From positions 38,045,477-38,109,476 of the forward strand of contig CM036622.1 of assembly GCA_020746105.1 (NCBI GenBank): a stretch of DNA of 64,000 nt, written 5' to 3'. This DNA is from Trogon surrucura (taxonomy: Eukaryota > Chordata > Aves > Trogoniformes > Trogonidae). The notes beneath the pieces are model-generated. The model was not told the DNA's origin and ran no database searches. It worked only from the letters and a program-made list of their open reading frames with translations. Shown piece by piece: positions 23,486 to 33,839 of this stretch. Within the stretch, counting starts at the first letter, position 1; the number at the start of each line of letters is the position of its first letter. Both the position numbers and the translations under genes were made by a program.

Positions 23486-25452
23486 CTGCAGTCTTGGAGG
23501 AGAAACCGCAGGACATCTACTCTGTGTCTTTGTAAAAATGTGTTGGAAAACACATTGCAGGGAGGGCAAACATGGTCCTTGGACTACTGATCTTACTTTC
23601 TGGTTCCTTGACATGCAGGCTACTGACATGTTTGCCAAATCCCAGCCTATGCATGCAAGGCAGTAAACAGGCACCCCCTTACTTGCAAAACCATCCTAGT
23701 ATTCCCCAAGCTTGTGGAATGAAGTGGTTTTAGGAGAAACGCAGGAAAGGGAAAAGCAAAGTGCCAAAAGATTTGTCAACAGCTCTCTGTCACCAAGAAA
23801 GCACTTCATTAGCCTGTCAATTGCACAGTGTCTAGGAGATACATTTATTGACAACTCTCTGCCAATTGATCCAACATCTCTATAAAGTTCTTCTTATGCA
23901 ATGAGCTTGCTGACTCATATGATCATGAGATCTATAGAGAACTAATAGCTGTACTAAGCCCCAAATCACTCTAATTTCTAAACAAAATAAACCCAGAAGT
24001 GGTAAAACGCAACCAACATCTCAGCAGCTAGACCATATTCACTGCTTACAGCACAACATTTTAAAAATGAGATTAATTTTTTATGCACTTCCTAAGTGGG
24101 GTATGAACTCGTGGTGAATAGAAGTCCTTACACAAAACACTGTTTTTCACTTCTATGGCCATTTGTGCTTACGGGAATACTTCTGAAATACAGGGAGTTT
24201 ATATATTTTCTACTCCATCAATTTAGTATGGAAGTACCCAGCAACATCCAATTCTGCTTGCCAACCAACTGCTCTGTGTGGTCGGGTCCCTCAGCCTCTC
24301 ACTGGGTTAGGATAATGCTGCGAGCAGCTAATTGATCCTGCAGCGGCTTTAACAACTGGCAGTAACTCCACACAGCCAGTAGCATTCCTAACCCTTGCTC
24401 GCTTTGCTTTGCACTACCTGTTTTATCACTTCATGATAAGGTAGCGTCAAAGACAGCAGGAGTAACCTATTCTGGCATCTCCATCTGGCACTATGTATCA
24501 GACTTGTGCTGCTCTGGTGGATTAGTTTCAGATCCCTGTTGGCAGATCAAAGGTAGCAATAATAACCACAAATCAATCCCTCTTTAAGGCCTAAAACATC
24601 TTCTGCCTCACACAGGATGCCTCATTTCTTTACCACCCTAGAGCCCTTATAAATACCAACTTTGCCTAGACACAACAGTTGTATGCAGATACTCAGGCTC
24701 TGGAGAATTCGGTGCTGTGTTTTCGGCTGCTTTCTCCTATTCACTAACTAACAAAATGAGCAGCATAAGTAGAGAGGGGCTGATATAGATTAAACACTCA
24801 AGCCCCTGAAAGTCTGAAAGCTTCTTGGTCCCAAAGGGAGGGCATACAGAGAACATGGCTTGCTTCCCTCAGTCTCATGTCAGGTAACACGTTTTCCAGC
24901 ACCCGACAATGAGACAGTGCCATATTGTCACTGAAGCACCCAGATACCATGAGCTCACTGATCTAAGCTGACCAACACGTCTTCAGAGCATGTGTTCAGA
25001 CACAGAACAGATGCACTCCCAGTTGAACAAGCGCACTGCGGACAGGTTGCTTTCTAACGGCATTTCCAGACAGCTAACCCACTTGACTAGCACAGGCTCT
25101 AGAAAGTAGAAAGGGGATTCATGAGGTCTGAGATTCACGTGGCTGCTCCAAATATAAGGGGAACAACTGGTCCTTTTGCAGCGACTGTGCCTGCACTCTT
25201 GTGACGGCACTCAAATTCCTGATGCTTACCTGTTAGGTCTCAGTTAAAGGCAGTGGGAGTTAAAATATGACTCAAAGGTTTGGTATCAGCTCTCAGCCTG
25301 GCTACGCTTTACTGTCAAAATAAGATTTTTATTACAAGAGAAGTAGCTTTTGTTTGCTCCCTTCCTGGTGACAAAGCTGTATTTACCATGATGTAGCTAG
25401 GCAGTTCCCTAGGACTCAACTCACACAGAGATATTGTAGCAATAAAAAATAC

Positions 25453-25500
25453 CTGTGCCTTGTATTTTACAGAACAGCTATTATGCTGTAAAAGATCTAC
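25453..25500 (-). CDS. putative internal exon of the minus-strand gene
   Basis: Acceptor TTGTCTTCACTGCCCATGCAG and donor GGCACAG/GTATTTT enclose 48 nt open only in phase 0, reading VDLLQHNSCSVKYKAQ. An internal TTTTACAG is an alternative acceptor that would shorten it by 15 nt without changing frame. Confidence 0.4.
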
Positions 25501-26630
25501 CTGCATGGGCAGTGAAGACAAAGCCTTTCTCTCATCTTTCTTTAAGTCTTTCAGTCTTGTAAGTGTAGTTTGAAGTATGTCTCCAAAGAGATTGCAACAT
25601 CATCTAGAATAGCCGCAGTTCAACATTCCTACATTCTTCCTAAAATGAAACCAAGAAATAGCGAAAATGATAGCTGCACAAAGATCTGCTGAAATTCTCA
25701 AGAAAAAAAAAAAAATCAGTCATAAATCCTCTGCTGTCAATACTGCATCCTGGTACAGTTTGCAAAGGCCAGAAAGTCCTAATATTTCAGGGTTACCACA
25801 TAATGGCCCAAAGAACATTTTGGCCTAAAATTCTTTTGAATACAAATGCAAAGTACTTTGATCCTGATTTTTCAGCATTCAATTAAGATGCGGTTCCACT
25901 CGATTCACTGTTTATCACTGACAATTTTTTTACTACACACATAAAACTAGAACATTGTCTCAACATATGGAAAATGTAGATAGTACATATTGCTCATAGC
26001 TGCATATAATTTTAAAAACTGTAACTGTACTATTTCCAGATAATTTTTAAACTATGACAAAGATGCATGCTATTGAAGAAAAATGGCAAGTCTATAAAAA
26101 GCTACATGTGTTTGACTCAATCAAGCATGAAGACTGTCATCTTTTTCTTACAGTAGCATTCTTTAACGTGCTAGTGTAAGTAAAAAGTCAGAAAGATTAA
26201 CCAAAGATCGAGAAAAAAAGACCATCTCTTTTCTCCCCCCTGCTGCTACTGAGCTTATAAAAATATCCTAAAAAGGGAAAAAATACACTGGCAGCTTCTA
26301 AGACAGTTTAATAAACCTTTGGGAAGGCCTTCGTGTCAAATTTGCCTTCCTGGTGGTAGCTAAAGCACTGCTACTAAAGCAATACAATAAAGTTTATGAA
26401 CTTGTCTTTACTGCTGCATAATTTATCTTTGAGAAATGATACTATGATGAACAACTGCTCTCTGTGAATCTCTTTGGGGCTTTAGTGGACTGCAGTTTTT
26501 ACCACAGCAACTGAACTGGATCAAGATTTAACTCTAAACCGAAATATATATATCATATTTTTGTATTAATGAAAAATAATTAATTAAAAAGTTAAACATT
26601 ACTATACTCGAATGTTTTCTTGTGCTTTAC

Positions 26631-26670
26631 GTCAGCTTCCTGACTAAAAATCTTTCTGGGACAGTTTACA
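26631..26670 (-). CDS. putative internal exon of the minus-strand gene
   Basis: A good acceptor (TTTCTTTTGATTTTCAG) and the donor GCTGAC/GTAAAG enclose 40 nt. Phase 2 to 0 gives VNCPRKIFSQEAD, with the first base completing a Leu codon from the preceding exon at 26,958-26,994. Confidence 0.4.
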
Positions 26671-26825
26671 CTGAAAATCAAAAGAAACAAATTCCAGGAT
26701 CACTTGTATTTCTTCGTATTCAAGGAACTTTTCTCTTTTTTCTGCTTAACAATACCCAAATATATTCCTTCATAAAAAAACCTGAAAAACAACACCCAAA
26801 CAAGCCAAACCAAACGAAAAGAATC

Positions 26826-26838
26826 AAAAAAAAAAAAA
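26826..26838 (+). repeat. poly-A run (13 A) within an A/C-rich tract
   Basis: Thirteen consecutive A residues in a strand-asymmetric A/C-rich stretch from about 26,775 to 26,905. The Lys/Gln/Asn-rich open frame across it is a composition artefact. Confidence 0.9.
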
Positions 26839-26957
26839 AGCACAAATCCCAAACCGCACTGCAAATTCAAAACAAACAGAACTAAATCCCAGCAACAAAA
26901 GCCAAAGGTCCACCCACTTCTTCACCTGGTCCAGCACTCACCGTCTACTTTGCTTAC

Positions 26958-26994
26958 AGCTCTAGAACGTGTTTATTTTTGGGATGCACATTTT
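26958..26994 (-). CDS. putative internal exon of the minus-strand gene
   Basis: The acceptor region contains a branch-point-like CTGAC and ends CTTGACAG. The donor is TAGAGCT/GTAAGC. The 37-nt exon is open in phase 1 to 2 and reads NVHPKNKHVLE with split codons at both ends. Both neighbours match its phases. A second donor CG/GTGAGT lies 16 bases on, but the frame would meet a stop before it. Confidence 0.4.
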
Positions 26995-27753
26995 CTGTCA
27001 AGTCAGCAAGTTAATATGACTATACAGCTGTTTGGTTATCAGATTTAATGTGATGGAGGCACAGAGAAAAATGGTAAAGGAAAGAAAATAGATCAATCCA
27101 TTTTCCTAACTAAAAAACCCCCAGACAAATCAGACAGTACGAATCAGAAGGTGTAACTACACAGAGGGACATCCATACATGCTGCAAAGAAAATTTCATT
27201 GTCACTCAAAGCCCACAAGCCCATGCAAAGCTGACATATAGAGTGGGGAGGAACAAGCTCAATGGAAGGGAGACCCACTCAATAACGATCAGCCTCATTT
27301 TCTTGCCAGGGATATATTAGGTTAGCCTGTAGAACAGCTTCGTAAGAAAACTCTCCGATATTCTCTGTAGCCTGGAAAAACAACTGTGCTGAGGGACTGA
27401 TGACCTACAAGCACAGCAGGGTAGTTTTCATCCCTGGATGTTACGATTCTTGGCCAAGTGGCTCTTCTCCATGCTTTTGTCTATTACAAGGTATTTTCAG
27501 AACGCTGGATTATTTGATCAATTCCAGCATTTCAGGGAATATTCTAGGCAATGGGTAGTGTCATACTGACTTTGGTGAACACAGGAAAATGAAAGGGGAA
27601 AGGAATATATATACACGTAGGGTTTGTGACCTCTTGCCGTTAGCAGATGCAGCTGTTTCAGCCATCCACATCTGTGGCTAGAGATCAGAGAGACACTGGA
27701 CGGTTGCCATTTTCTTCGTCAGCATTTAGGATTCCCCCTTTCCTCTCATATAC

Positions 27754-27790
27754 TTGCAGCTCTTGCTCCCAGTGTTAGAAATGCTGACAC
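27754..27790 (-). CDS. putative internal exon of the minus-strand gene
   Basis: Acceptor GCAATTTTTTCTAG and donor GCTGCAA/GTATATG enclose 37 nt in phase 0 to 1, reading VSAFLTLGARAA plus one base. The donor is weaker than the others, but the phases join both neighbours. Confidence 0.35.
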
Positions 27791-28825
27791 CTAGAAAAAA
27801 TTGCCTCAGAGACAGAAAGAAGGTAAGAGCTAGGAAAGGATGGAAGAGAGGAAGTGAGAGCTATGAGGACAGACACACAAAACTTCATGTATGGAAAAGC
27901 AGCTGACCTTGGCATGGGAAAAAGAGGATGACACCAGGACATTGCAAGAAACACACAGGAAATTTCACTTTGGTGAAGAAAGGGAGCATGGAATGAATGA
28001 AGCAAGAGGTGAGTTCAGACCATGTGAATTCAGGGAGCCCTTATGGTACAGAACAGAACATGGAGGGGTCCTTGACTGATGTAAGGAGCATATACCCCAA
28101 ATGCCATGCAAGTTGTCCTTAGCCTATGTTTTTCAGTACCATTAATTCAAGACTAAGCATGCTCAGCGTGAGCACTGACTGCAGCAGACCCTTCCCAGTT
28201 TAAACAGACATGGTGCTTGTCACTTCTTCACATCTATCTTTTGGTCACATTAGCTCCGTTAATGAAAAAATAAATGTTGCAAAAGGGAAGTATTAACATA
28301 CTCAATACCAAGGACATTAATTTTAAAAATGCTATTTACTTTGCATCAGAGTGGTCATATATCTTGATCGTGCACAGTTCTTAGCCTCGTCTAGATTCTG
28401 ATTCTATGCTATGGAGACAAACTTTGTCCTGACTCTCCTTCCTGCCCATGATTCATTCACTCGACATCTTTAGTACTGTACCCATTTGATAGGCTTCATG
28501 TATTTAGTAAAAGACAGTAACTCTTATTTAAGCAAAAATCAGGTTTTTTTTAGTGCAAATCTTGCATAATCACTTGCTGTGAAGTACAGACACAATACAG
28601 CTGCATCTGTTTGAAAGAAGAAGTCACCTGGCTCCGAGACAACAGTTAGCCTCATACTTTGTGAGAAATTTGCAGCTTGGAGAAGAGACTGGGTGGGTCC
28701 TCAGTTTCAATGGATAAGTACTAGTTCCAGTGAGCTGCCTACAAGTATCACTCAGTGTCTGGCTTTGAAGATTCTAACAGCACAGATGCAGGGCCTTAAT
28801 GGAGAGACTTGTGCAGGTAACTCAC

Positions 28826-28869
28826 CTTCCTAATCTGTTCCCCTACCAAACCAACCACAGATGTCAACT
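28826..28869 (-). CDS. putative second exon of the minus-strand gene
   Basis: A strong donor (TTAGGAAG/GTGAGTTA) ends a 44-nt stretch. The acceptor GGGGAAAATGCAG has its pyrimidine tract displaced about 12 bases upstream. Phase 1 to 0 gives LTSVVGLVGEQIRK, a helix-like segment. Joining to exon 1 in frame requires the alternative exon 1 donor at 29,296; the stronger donor at 29,286 would leave the frame one base off, so an additional exon could exist between them. Confidence 0.42.
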
Positions 28870-29285
28870 CTGCATTTTCCCCAAATTAAGAGAAAAAACT
28901 AGAGTTTCAAGAGAAAAAACTTCTGAAGGACAAGGAAAAGATCAGGCCATGGCTACTCTTCATAACTTTTTTTGATTTGCCACGAAAACTAGGTGGCCAG
29001 GGCGGTAGAGGCCATGCAGCCTCTGGGATGTCAGTGATGGTCTCAAGGCACAGAGGACATAGGAATTCTCTCAACAGCAGTCACTGTTAGAATTAAACCC
29101 AATATTTTCAGGAACAGGAGAAAAAGCAGAAGCAATTACCCTGTCAGGAAATGTGCCAGCAGATAACTTGGAAATAATCCGCACACATAAACACAAGGCA
29201 AGTTTATTTCCACCAGCTCCCCACCCGTCCAAGCCACAGCTGCAGTCTCGCAGTAGCAGATGCCGGGCGACCTTGGTGCTCTCAC

Positions 29286-29398
29286 CCCCCATCACTGCCC
29301 GTCTCCCCACTGGGGCTCTCCAGCAGGCGCCACATGCTAAGTGAGCAGTACTGAAGCCCCAGCCGATATTCTCTTGAAAACTCCTCTGTTCCCCCCAT
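29286..29398 (-). CDS. putative first coding exon of the minus-strand gene
   Basis: The start ATG (29,398-29,396) is in a good context (AGAAATGG) and opens a frame whose beginning is MGGTEEFSREYRLGLQYCSL. The frame runs to a clear donor of the form GGGGG/GTGAGAG, exon end 29,286. A weaker donor (GGGCA/GTGATG, end 29,296) gives the phase wanted by the next exon. The exon sits in the most CpG-rich part of the window, 6 bases after an X-box-like element, as expected for a gene start. Such a short distance from X-box to ATG implies transcription begins within or upstream of the motif. The protein is not recognised, and an upstream non-coding exon cannot be excluded. Confidence 0.4.
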
Positions 29399-29404
29399 TT
29401 CTCG

Positions 29405-29418
29405 GTTGTTACGGCAAC
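29405..29418 (-). promoter_or_regulatory. imperfect RFX X-box
   Basis: The 14-mer GTTGTTACGGCAAC has one perfect half site (GGCAAC) and one half site differing from the X-box consensus at two positions (GTTGTT for GTTGCC). RFX factors drive ciliary and some germline genes through such sites close to the start. The inference that the minus-strand gene is a ciliary or germline gene is tentative. Confidence 0.35.
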
Positions 29419-29429
29419 GCCGATCAACT

Positions 29430-29718
29430 TGCAAACAGCACCAGCCGACTCCGGGCTCGCTCCGTGCTCATGTGCTCATTCACCTAAGCTGTCCTACAGA
29501 TCGCCTCTTCTCCCTGTGCAAGGTTACTAAAAACCGACTTTTACTCCTTGCTGACATCCTCACAGCTTTGACGCAGTCCCACCGCCCCATGTTGCAAACC
29601 CACGGTTGTCCCAAACATGGTCCCGCTCCAGATGAAATAAAAGGTCCAAGATCAAAGCCAAACACGCAGCGTGTTGTGCGAATGTCTCCGGGCAGCCTGA
29701 GGACCTTGTCTGGTTCTT
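29430..29718 (+). other. possible divergent plus-strand first exon (non-coding or coding unknown)
   Basis: The CpG-enriched block ends on the plus strand at a consensus donor (TGGTTCTT/GTGAGTAG). A plus-strand frame is open across most of it (29,406-29,726), but its translation is not recognisable and lacks an ATG start at its left end. A head-to-head gene pair is plausible but unproven. Confidence 0.2.
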
Positions 29719-29739
29719 GTGAGTAGCCTTCCCTTTTAA

Positions 29740-32700
29740 AAGCTGACGCTGCTAAGTAAAGGCATTGAAGATCATCTGTAGGTAGCCAAAATAAAAGCAG
29801 TGAGGCAAGGACAAAAGAGCAGGGCTTTCCTTTAATCTAGGATTTTTTCCAGGTTACATATTCCTTACTTGCTGTTTTGTTTAATTAGGCCGTGCCTACT
29901 ATTATTCCTCACCTTACTCCCATTCTGTATTTATGTTAATCCTGGCCTGAGAGAAAAAAGGTTTCATTTAACTTGATTCTGTTCTTACCAATTTCTTTAC
30001 TACATTCTCGAGATATTATTTCAGTACTGTAACTTTCGATCAGATATTCTCACACCCTTTCTGATTTTTTTTTTAATTTGGAAATTATTTTTAGTAAGTA
30101 GAGGAATATATTTGTGGTGTATTTTTATTTCTGCCAGAACAATGAAGAACAGGGCAGGGGTTCACAGCTTCAAGACAAAATAATCAGCACATTAAATAAA
30201 AACAGTTTGAAGGAAGAAAGACACTTTTTTGAAGGTGTTTTCCACAATTTTTGCAAAAATTAGTTTAACGGTAATGCTGTCTATGTGTATGGGGATAAAA
30301 ACAACACATGCTACAATAGGAGATCTGCATCTTCTCTCAACACATGGGAGAAAATAACATTTTCTTTCAGAAAAAAAGTCATTTTCGTTGAGGCAGTATA
30401 TAATTTTCCACACACAAATGTGTTCATCCAAACCCAACCTACATGTCTCTGTACCTTATGCTCAAATTCTCTCTCACTGCATTCAATACATTAAGTGCTG
30501 CCTAACTCCCACCTCCTCAATTCAGCAAAAAAAAGTAATTTTTTCCTTTTTAAAAAACACCCTTAGAAATAGAATGTTCTCTTATTGTTATAGCCTACAA
30601 CTTAGAAGCTGAAAACAGCCATTAGTTAGCAACCTACCCATTACCCCGTGAAGTGTTAACAAGACATGAAACACTGCTGTAAGGAAATTGCCCAAAGAAA
30701 AGGGCAGGGCACACTCCCTGAACCACTCTTCTGGAGAACAAAAACGTACCAGTGGGGTTTTACCACTCAGAAAGCCCTACTCTTTGATCCTCCCGAGCTG
30801 GCTAACCTTTGCTACCTGGCAAACAAAAGGGTGGGCCACAGCACGGCCAAGGGTCTGCCATCCCTGCACGCACTCACGCATCAGGGCCAGTGGCCAGAGC
30901 CTGGAAGCTCTGTAACTCTTCTGGAGCCATCACCCTACAGACAGGATGACCCTGGAGATCACCCACCACTGCGATCGGCACGCTGAAAGCTCCGCACCCC
31001 TTACATGGCTCAAGCAATCAAGCCAAAGGGTTCTAGTCACTGTACTAGAAGTGGGGAGGGGATGCACTGAAACTTGCGTTCTTCTAGAAGCACGAGGAAA
31101 AGACATGATCTGAAATTGCCGAGTTGTTTTAAAGGCTGTTAGTTCAAGATATGATCCCAAAATAAAACAATTTGAGTAATTCAAAGTAGTCACGGAGTTT
31201 AGCAATACAGTGGTATTAAAGGAAGTGCGGTCTACCCAAAGTAAACATGGTGAACAAAAACCACACAGAGGAAACTCAGAGTCCTAAGAAAAGGACAAGC
31301 AAGAAAATACAAGTTGGTTGTGCCTCTGACATTTCTCCATCCTCCCTCTCTCCCACCTGCTGATTGGTAATAGGAGGAAAAGGCAGCCAATAATCTTTAA
31401 TATCTTTTTCTTTGATAATTTGATGTCCTTGATTTCTGCTTTTACTAAATTCTCAATTTTTCTGCTATTGCTGCACTTCCTCCATATCTCTTCCCTTTGC
31501 CTAATCAGCTGATTCTCCTCATTTATCTTCCCTGTCGAGAACCTTGGCTCTTGCCATTTCTCTTCTCTCTCCAGCTCGTCAGCCTTCCTCTTCTTACTGG
31601 TCTTCCTCCTGCACCACTTCTATGCTTGCTTCCTCCCTTTCCTTGTTTCTCATTATTTTATTAGGTTGGGGTTTTTTTTGGTTTTTTTTTTATAGAGGGT
31701 ACTCATCTTTCCATCTGTGCTCCTGTTTTGCTTCTCAGGTGGTTGGATCTGAATAGAAGTGACTCTGTTTTGAGACATTTAAGTAGGAAAATGAATGACT
31801 TAGTATTTTCCTCAGCAGACGGATGCGCACTACACAGAGGAGATCTGCTATAATATGCTTTAAGATATTACCCTAGATCCCATATCACCGTTCAAAAAAT
31901 ATTTTAAAAGTATTTAAAAAGGACTCCATATGAAACATTTCATATAAATCTTTATGGGAATTGCAGTAAGTTCCTTTTTTTTTTCCCTTAAAAAGTAGGC
32001 ATGAAATAAAAGTTATTACTGACATCTGTCATATTTTAAATTCCTTCATAAAATTTAGTACCGGCAGCAACAGATGTAGCATAAAACACTGTGAAACGAT
32101 CTCCTTAATAGAGCATCCTTTAAGGAAAGCAGCTTCATCATTGACAGTCATTTAGTGACACAGGAGGCAGCTTCCCAGAAGATATTTGCTGCTGTTATAT
32201 TAGAGGTAATTAAACTATATGGTGATTTATTTCTTTGCAGTCATGTAATTGAACTTTCCAGAGCCATTAATGATACCTTATGGAAGTATCAGCAGATATG
32301 GAACATGATTATTCCCAGTAAAACTGTGTTTACAACACATAGAGCCACAAAAATTCTACAAAATGCCATTTATTGGCAAAACATTAATATATTAAGACAC
32401 AAAGGACAGTGCACTGAGGGTAGTAATGCTGTCACCAAATGTACATTTCTCCTTCACCCTGCCCCCAGCTCTTCCTTTCCTGTGATTGACAGTAATTTTC
32501 TAAGAATAGGCATTATCTCCAGGCAAGAAAATCTGTGTACATAAAAAATAGTTTTACATTAGTCCTATTGCAGCGCTATTGATTGCTAAAAGAAGCTGTA
32601 GGCAACAAAATATATATTCACATATTTAAAAATAATGTGTATTTATGAGTAGAAAAAACCCTCTATGTAAAGAAATTCAAAGAAGTATCGATGTTTCACA

Positions 32701-33540
32701 TATTTTCCCCACCATATTAACTAATCCAGCAAAAAAGATCCTTGATATGTCATTTGCTGATTGATGAGCACAGAGAGCTGAGACCTGAGCATGGAATTTT
32801 ATTGCTGAAGACATTTTCATCTGCAGCCAAATCACCAGGGAAACACTTTGTCAAACAACTTCATTCTGCAGGGAGACTCTGTGACAATATTGGCAACTTA
32901 AGAATTTCTTCTGTTTTTTTCCAATAGCATCTACCTGTCCATGTTGAGAAATATTTACAGTAGCTCTGCAATTCATGTAGATGTCCAGCTCAAAGCCTGG
33001 GAACAAGTGGTTCACATTTCATTGCAACAATATGTAAAAAATAGATGCTCACAAGCTCTACTTTTTAATATCTATCTATAAACCATCCAATGTATTTTTG
33101 GTAGACTTTAATACCAACCCCCTGCATTCTCATAATAACAGTTGATCATATATCGAGCATCTGCAGGGACAGAAATTGTTACTTGTTTTCAAGAGTTCAA
33201 GTAGCTCTTTTATGCCCTTTTTTTTTTCGCAATTGGGTGGACCCATGGGTTAATACATCCACACTCTTATCCTCTTGCTGATTCCAAAATAGCTAAAGGA
33301 ATCTCAGTCTTGTTGATTGTTTTGAAGCTTCTAATTATCTTCTGTGTTGAATGAATTCCCAGGTTTCACAATTTTTTACTGTGATGGCAGCAAAAGTGAC
33401 CTGCTATGAAATTTTCTCAGCTGAGTAATAGTCATTTGGTGTTCTCAATGGCTCAGCTACACTGTCCACAACAGGCTAAACCTAGTAAATCCAGACTCAC
33501 GTAGCTCTAATCAGGGTTTGTGTATAAAATTGCAGGTAGC
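29740..33540. other. no supported gene
   Basis: AT-rich sequence. Around 32,150-32,340 there is a stretch with several TAAT/ATTA cores (AGGTAATTAAACTATATGG, GCCATTAATGATACC) that could be a conserved enhancer. T-rich tracts occur near 31,666-31,692. No exon pair or repeat family is recognised. Confidence 0.35.
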
Positions 33541-33556
33541 ATTCCTTTGTCCATAG

Positions 33557-33660
33557 ATGAGCGTAAAAAGAATGGCCCAAGAAGATGGTGAAGACTACCT
33601 GGCACGCGATGGGAGTACGGGAAGCGAAGAGCATTACTATTTCTCTACAGATACAGGGTT
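33557..33660 (+). CDS. candidate plus-strand exon beginning at an ATG
   Basis: A strong acceptor (GCATTCCTTTGTCCATAG) ends exactly at ATGAGCGTAAAAAG, opening a frame that starts MSVKRMAQEDGEDYLARDGS and is acidic and hydrophilic. It contains several CpG-bearing codons unlike the background. The donor is unclear (CAGG/GTTAGC near 33,658 is non-standard), and the frame continues open to 33,838. It could be the first coding exon of a gene diverging from the 29.5 kb promoter. Evidence is limited to one splice site and composition. Confidence 0.25.
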
Positions 33661-33839
33661 AGCGTTTCGCCTTGGGATTTTAGGGCTAAATCTTCCAAGC
33701 CTCATTAGTAATTCTGCATGTAAAAAGAGGAGGGTTAAGCTGAATAATCATATTTTTCCCCAGAAAAGTTCCCTAGGTACTGTGCTGTCATTTTACCCAG
33801 GCAATCTGCCAATGGCATTGTTCCACTGGCTAATTTAAA

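Larger units (their letters stand above)
29220..29700. promoter_or_regulatory. CpG-enriched putative bidirectional promoter
   Basis: About two dozen CpG dinucleotides occur in under 500 bases, against a background in which CpG is scarce for kilobases on both sides. Candidate coding starts leave it on the minus strand (29,398), and a strong plus-strand donor (GTTCTT/GTGAGT at 29,718) leaves it in the other direction. No TATA box is obvious near the start on either strand. Confidence 0.45.

Noticed and set aside
25222..25300. Exon ending at the strong minus-strand donor CTAACAG/GTAAGC
   Set aside because: No acceptor with a pyrimidine tract gives an open frame up to this donor; every frame meets TGA or TAA.
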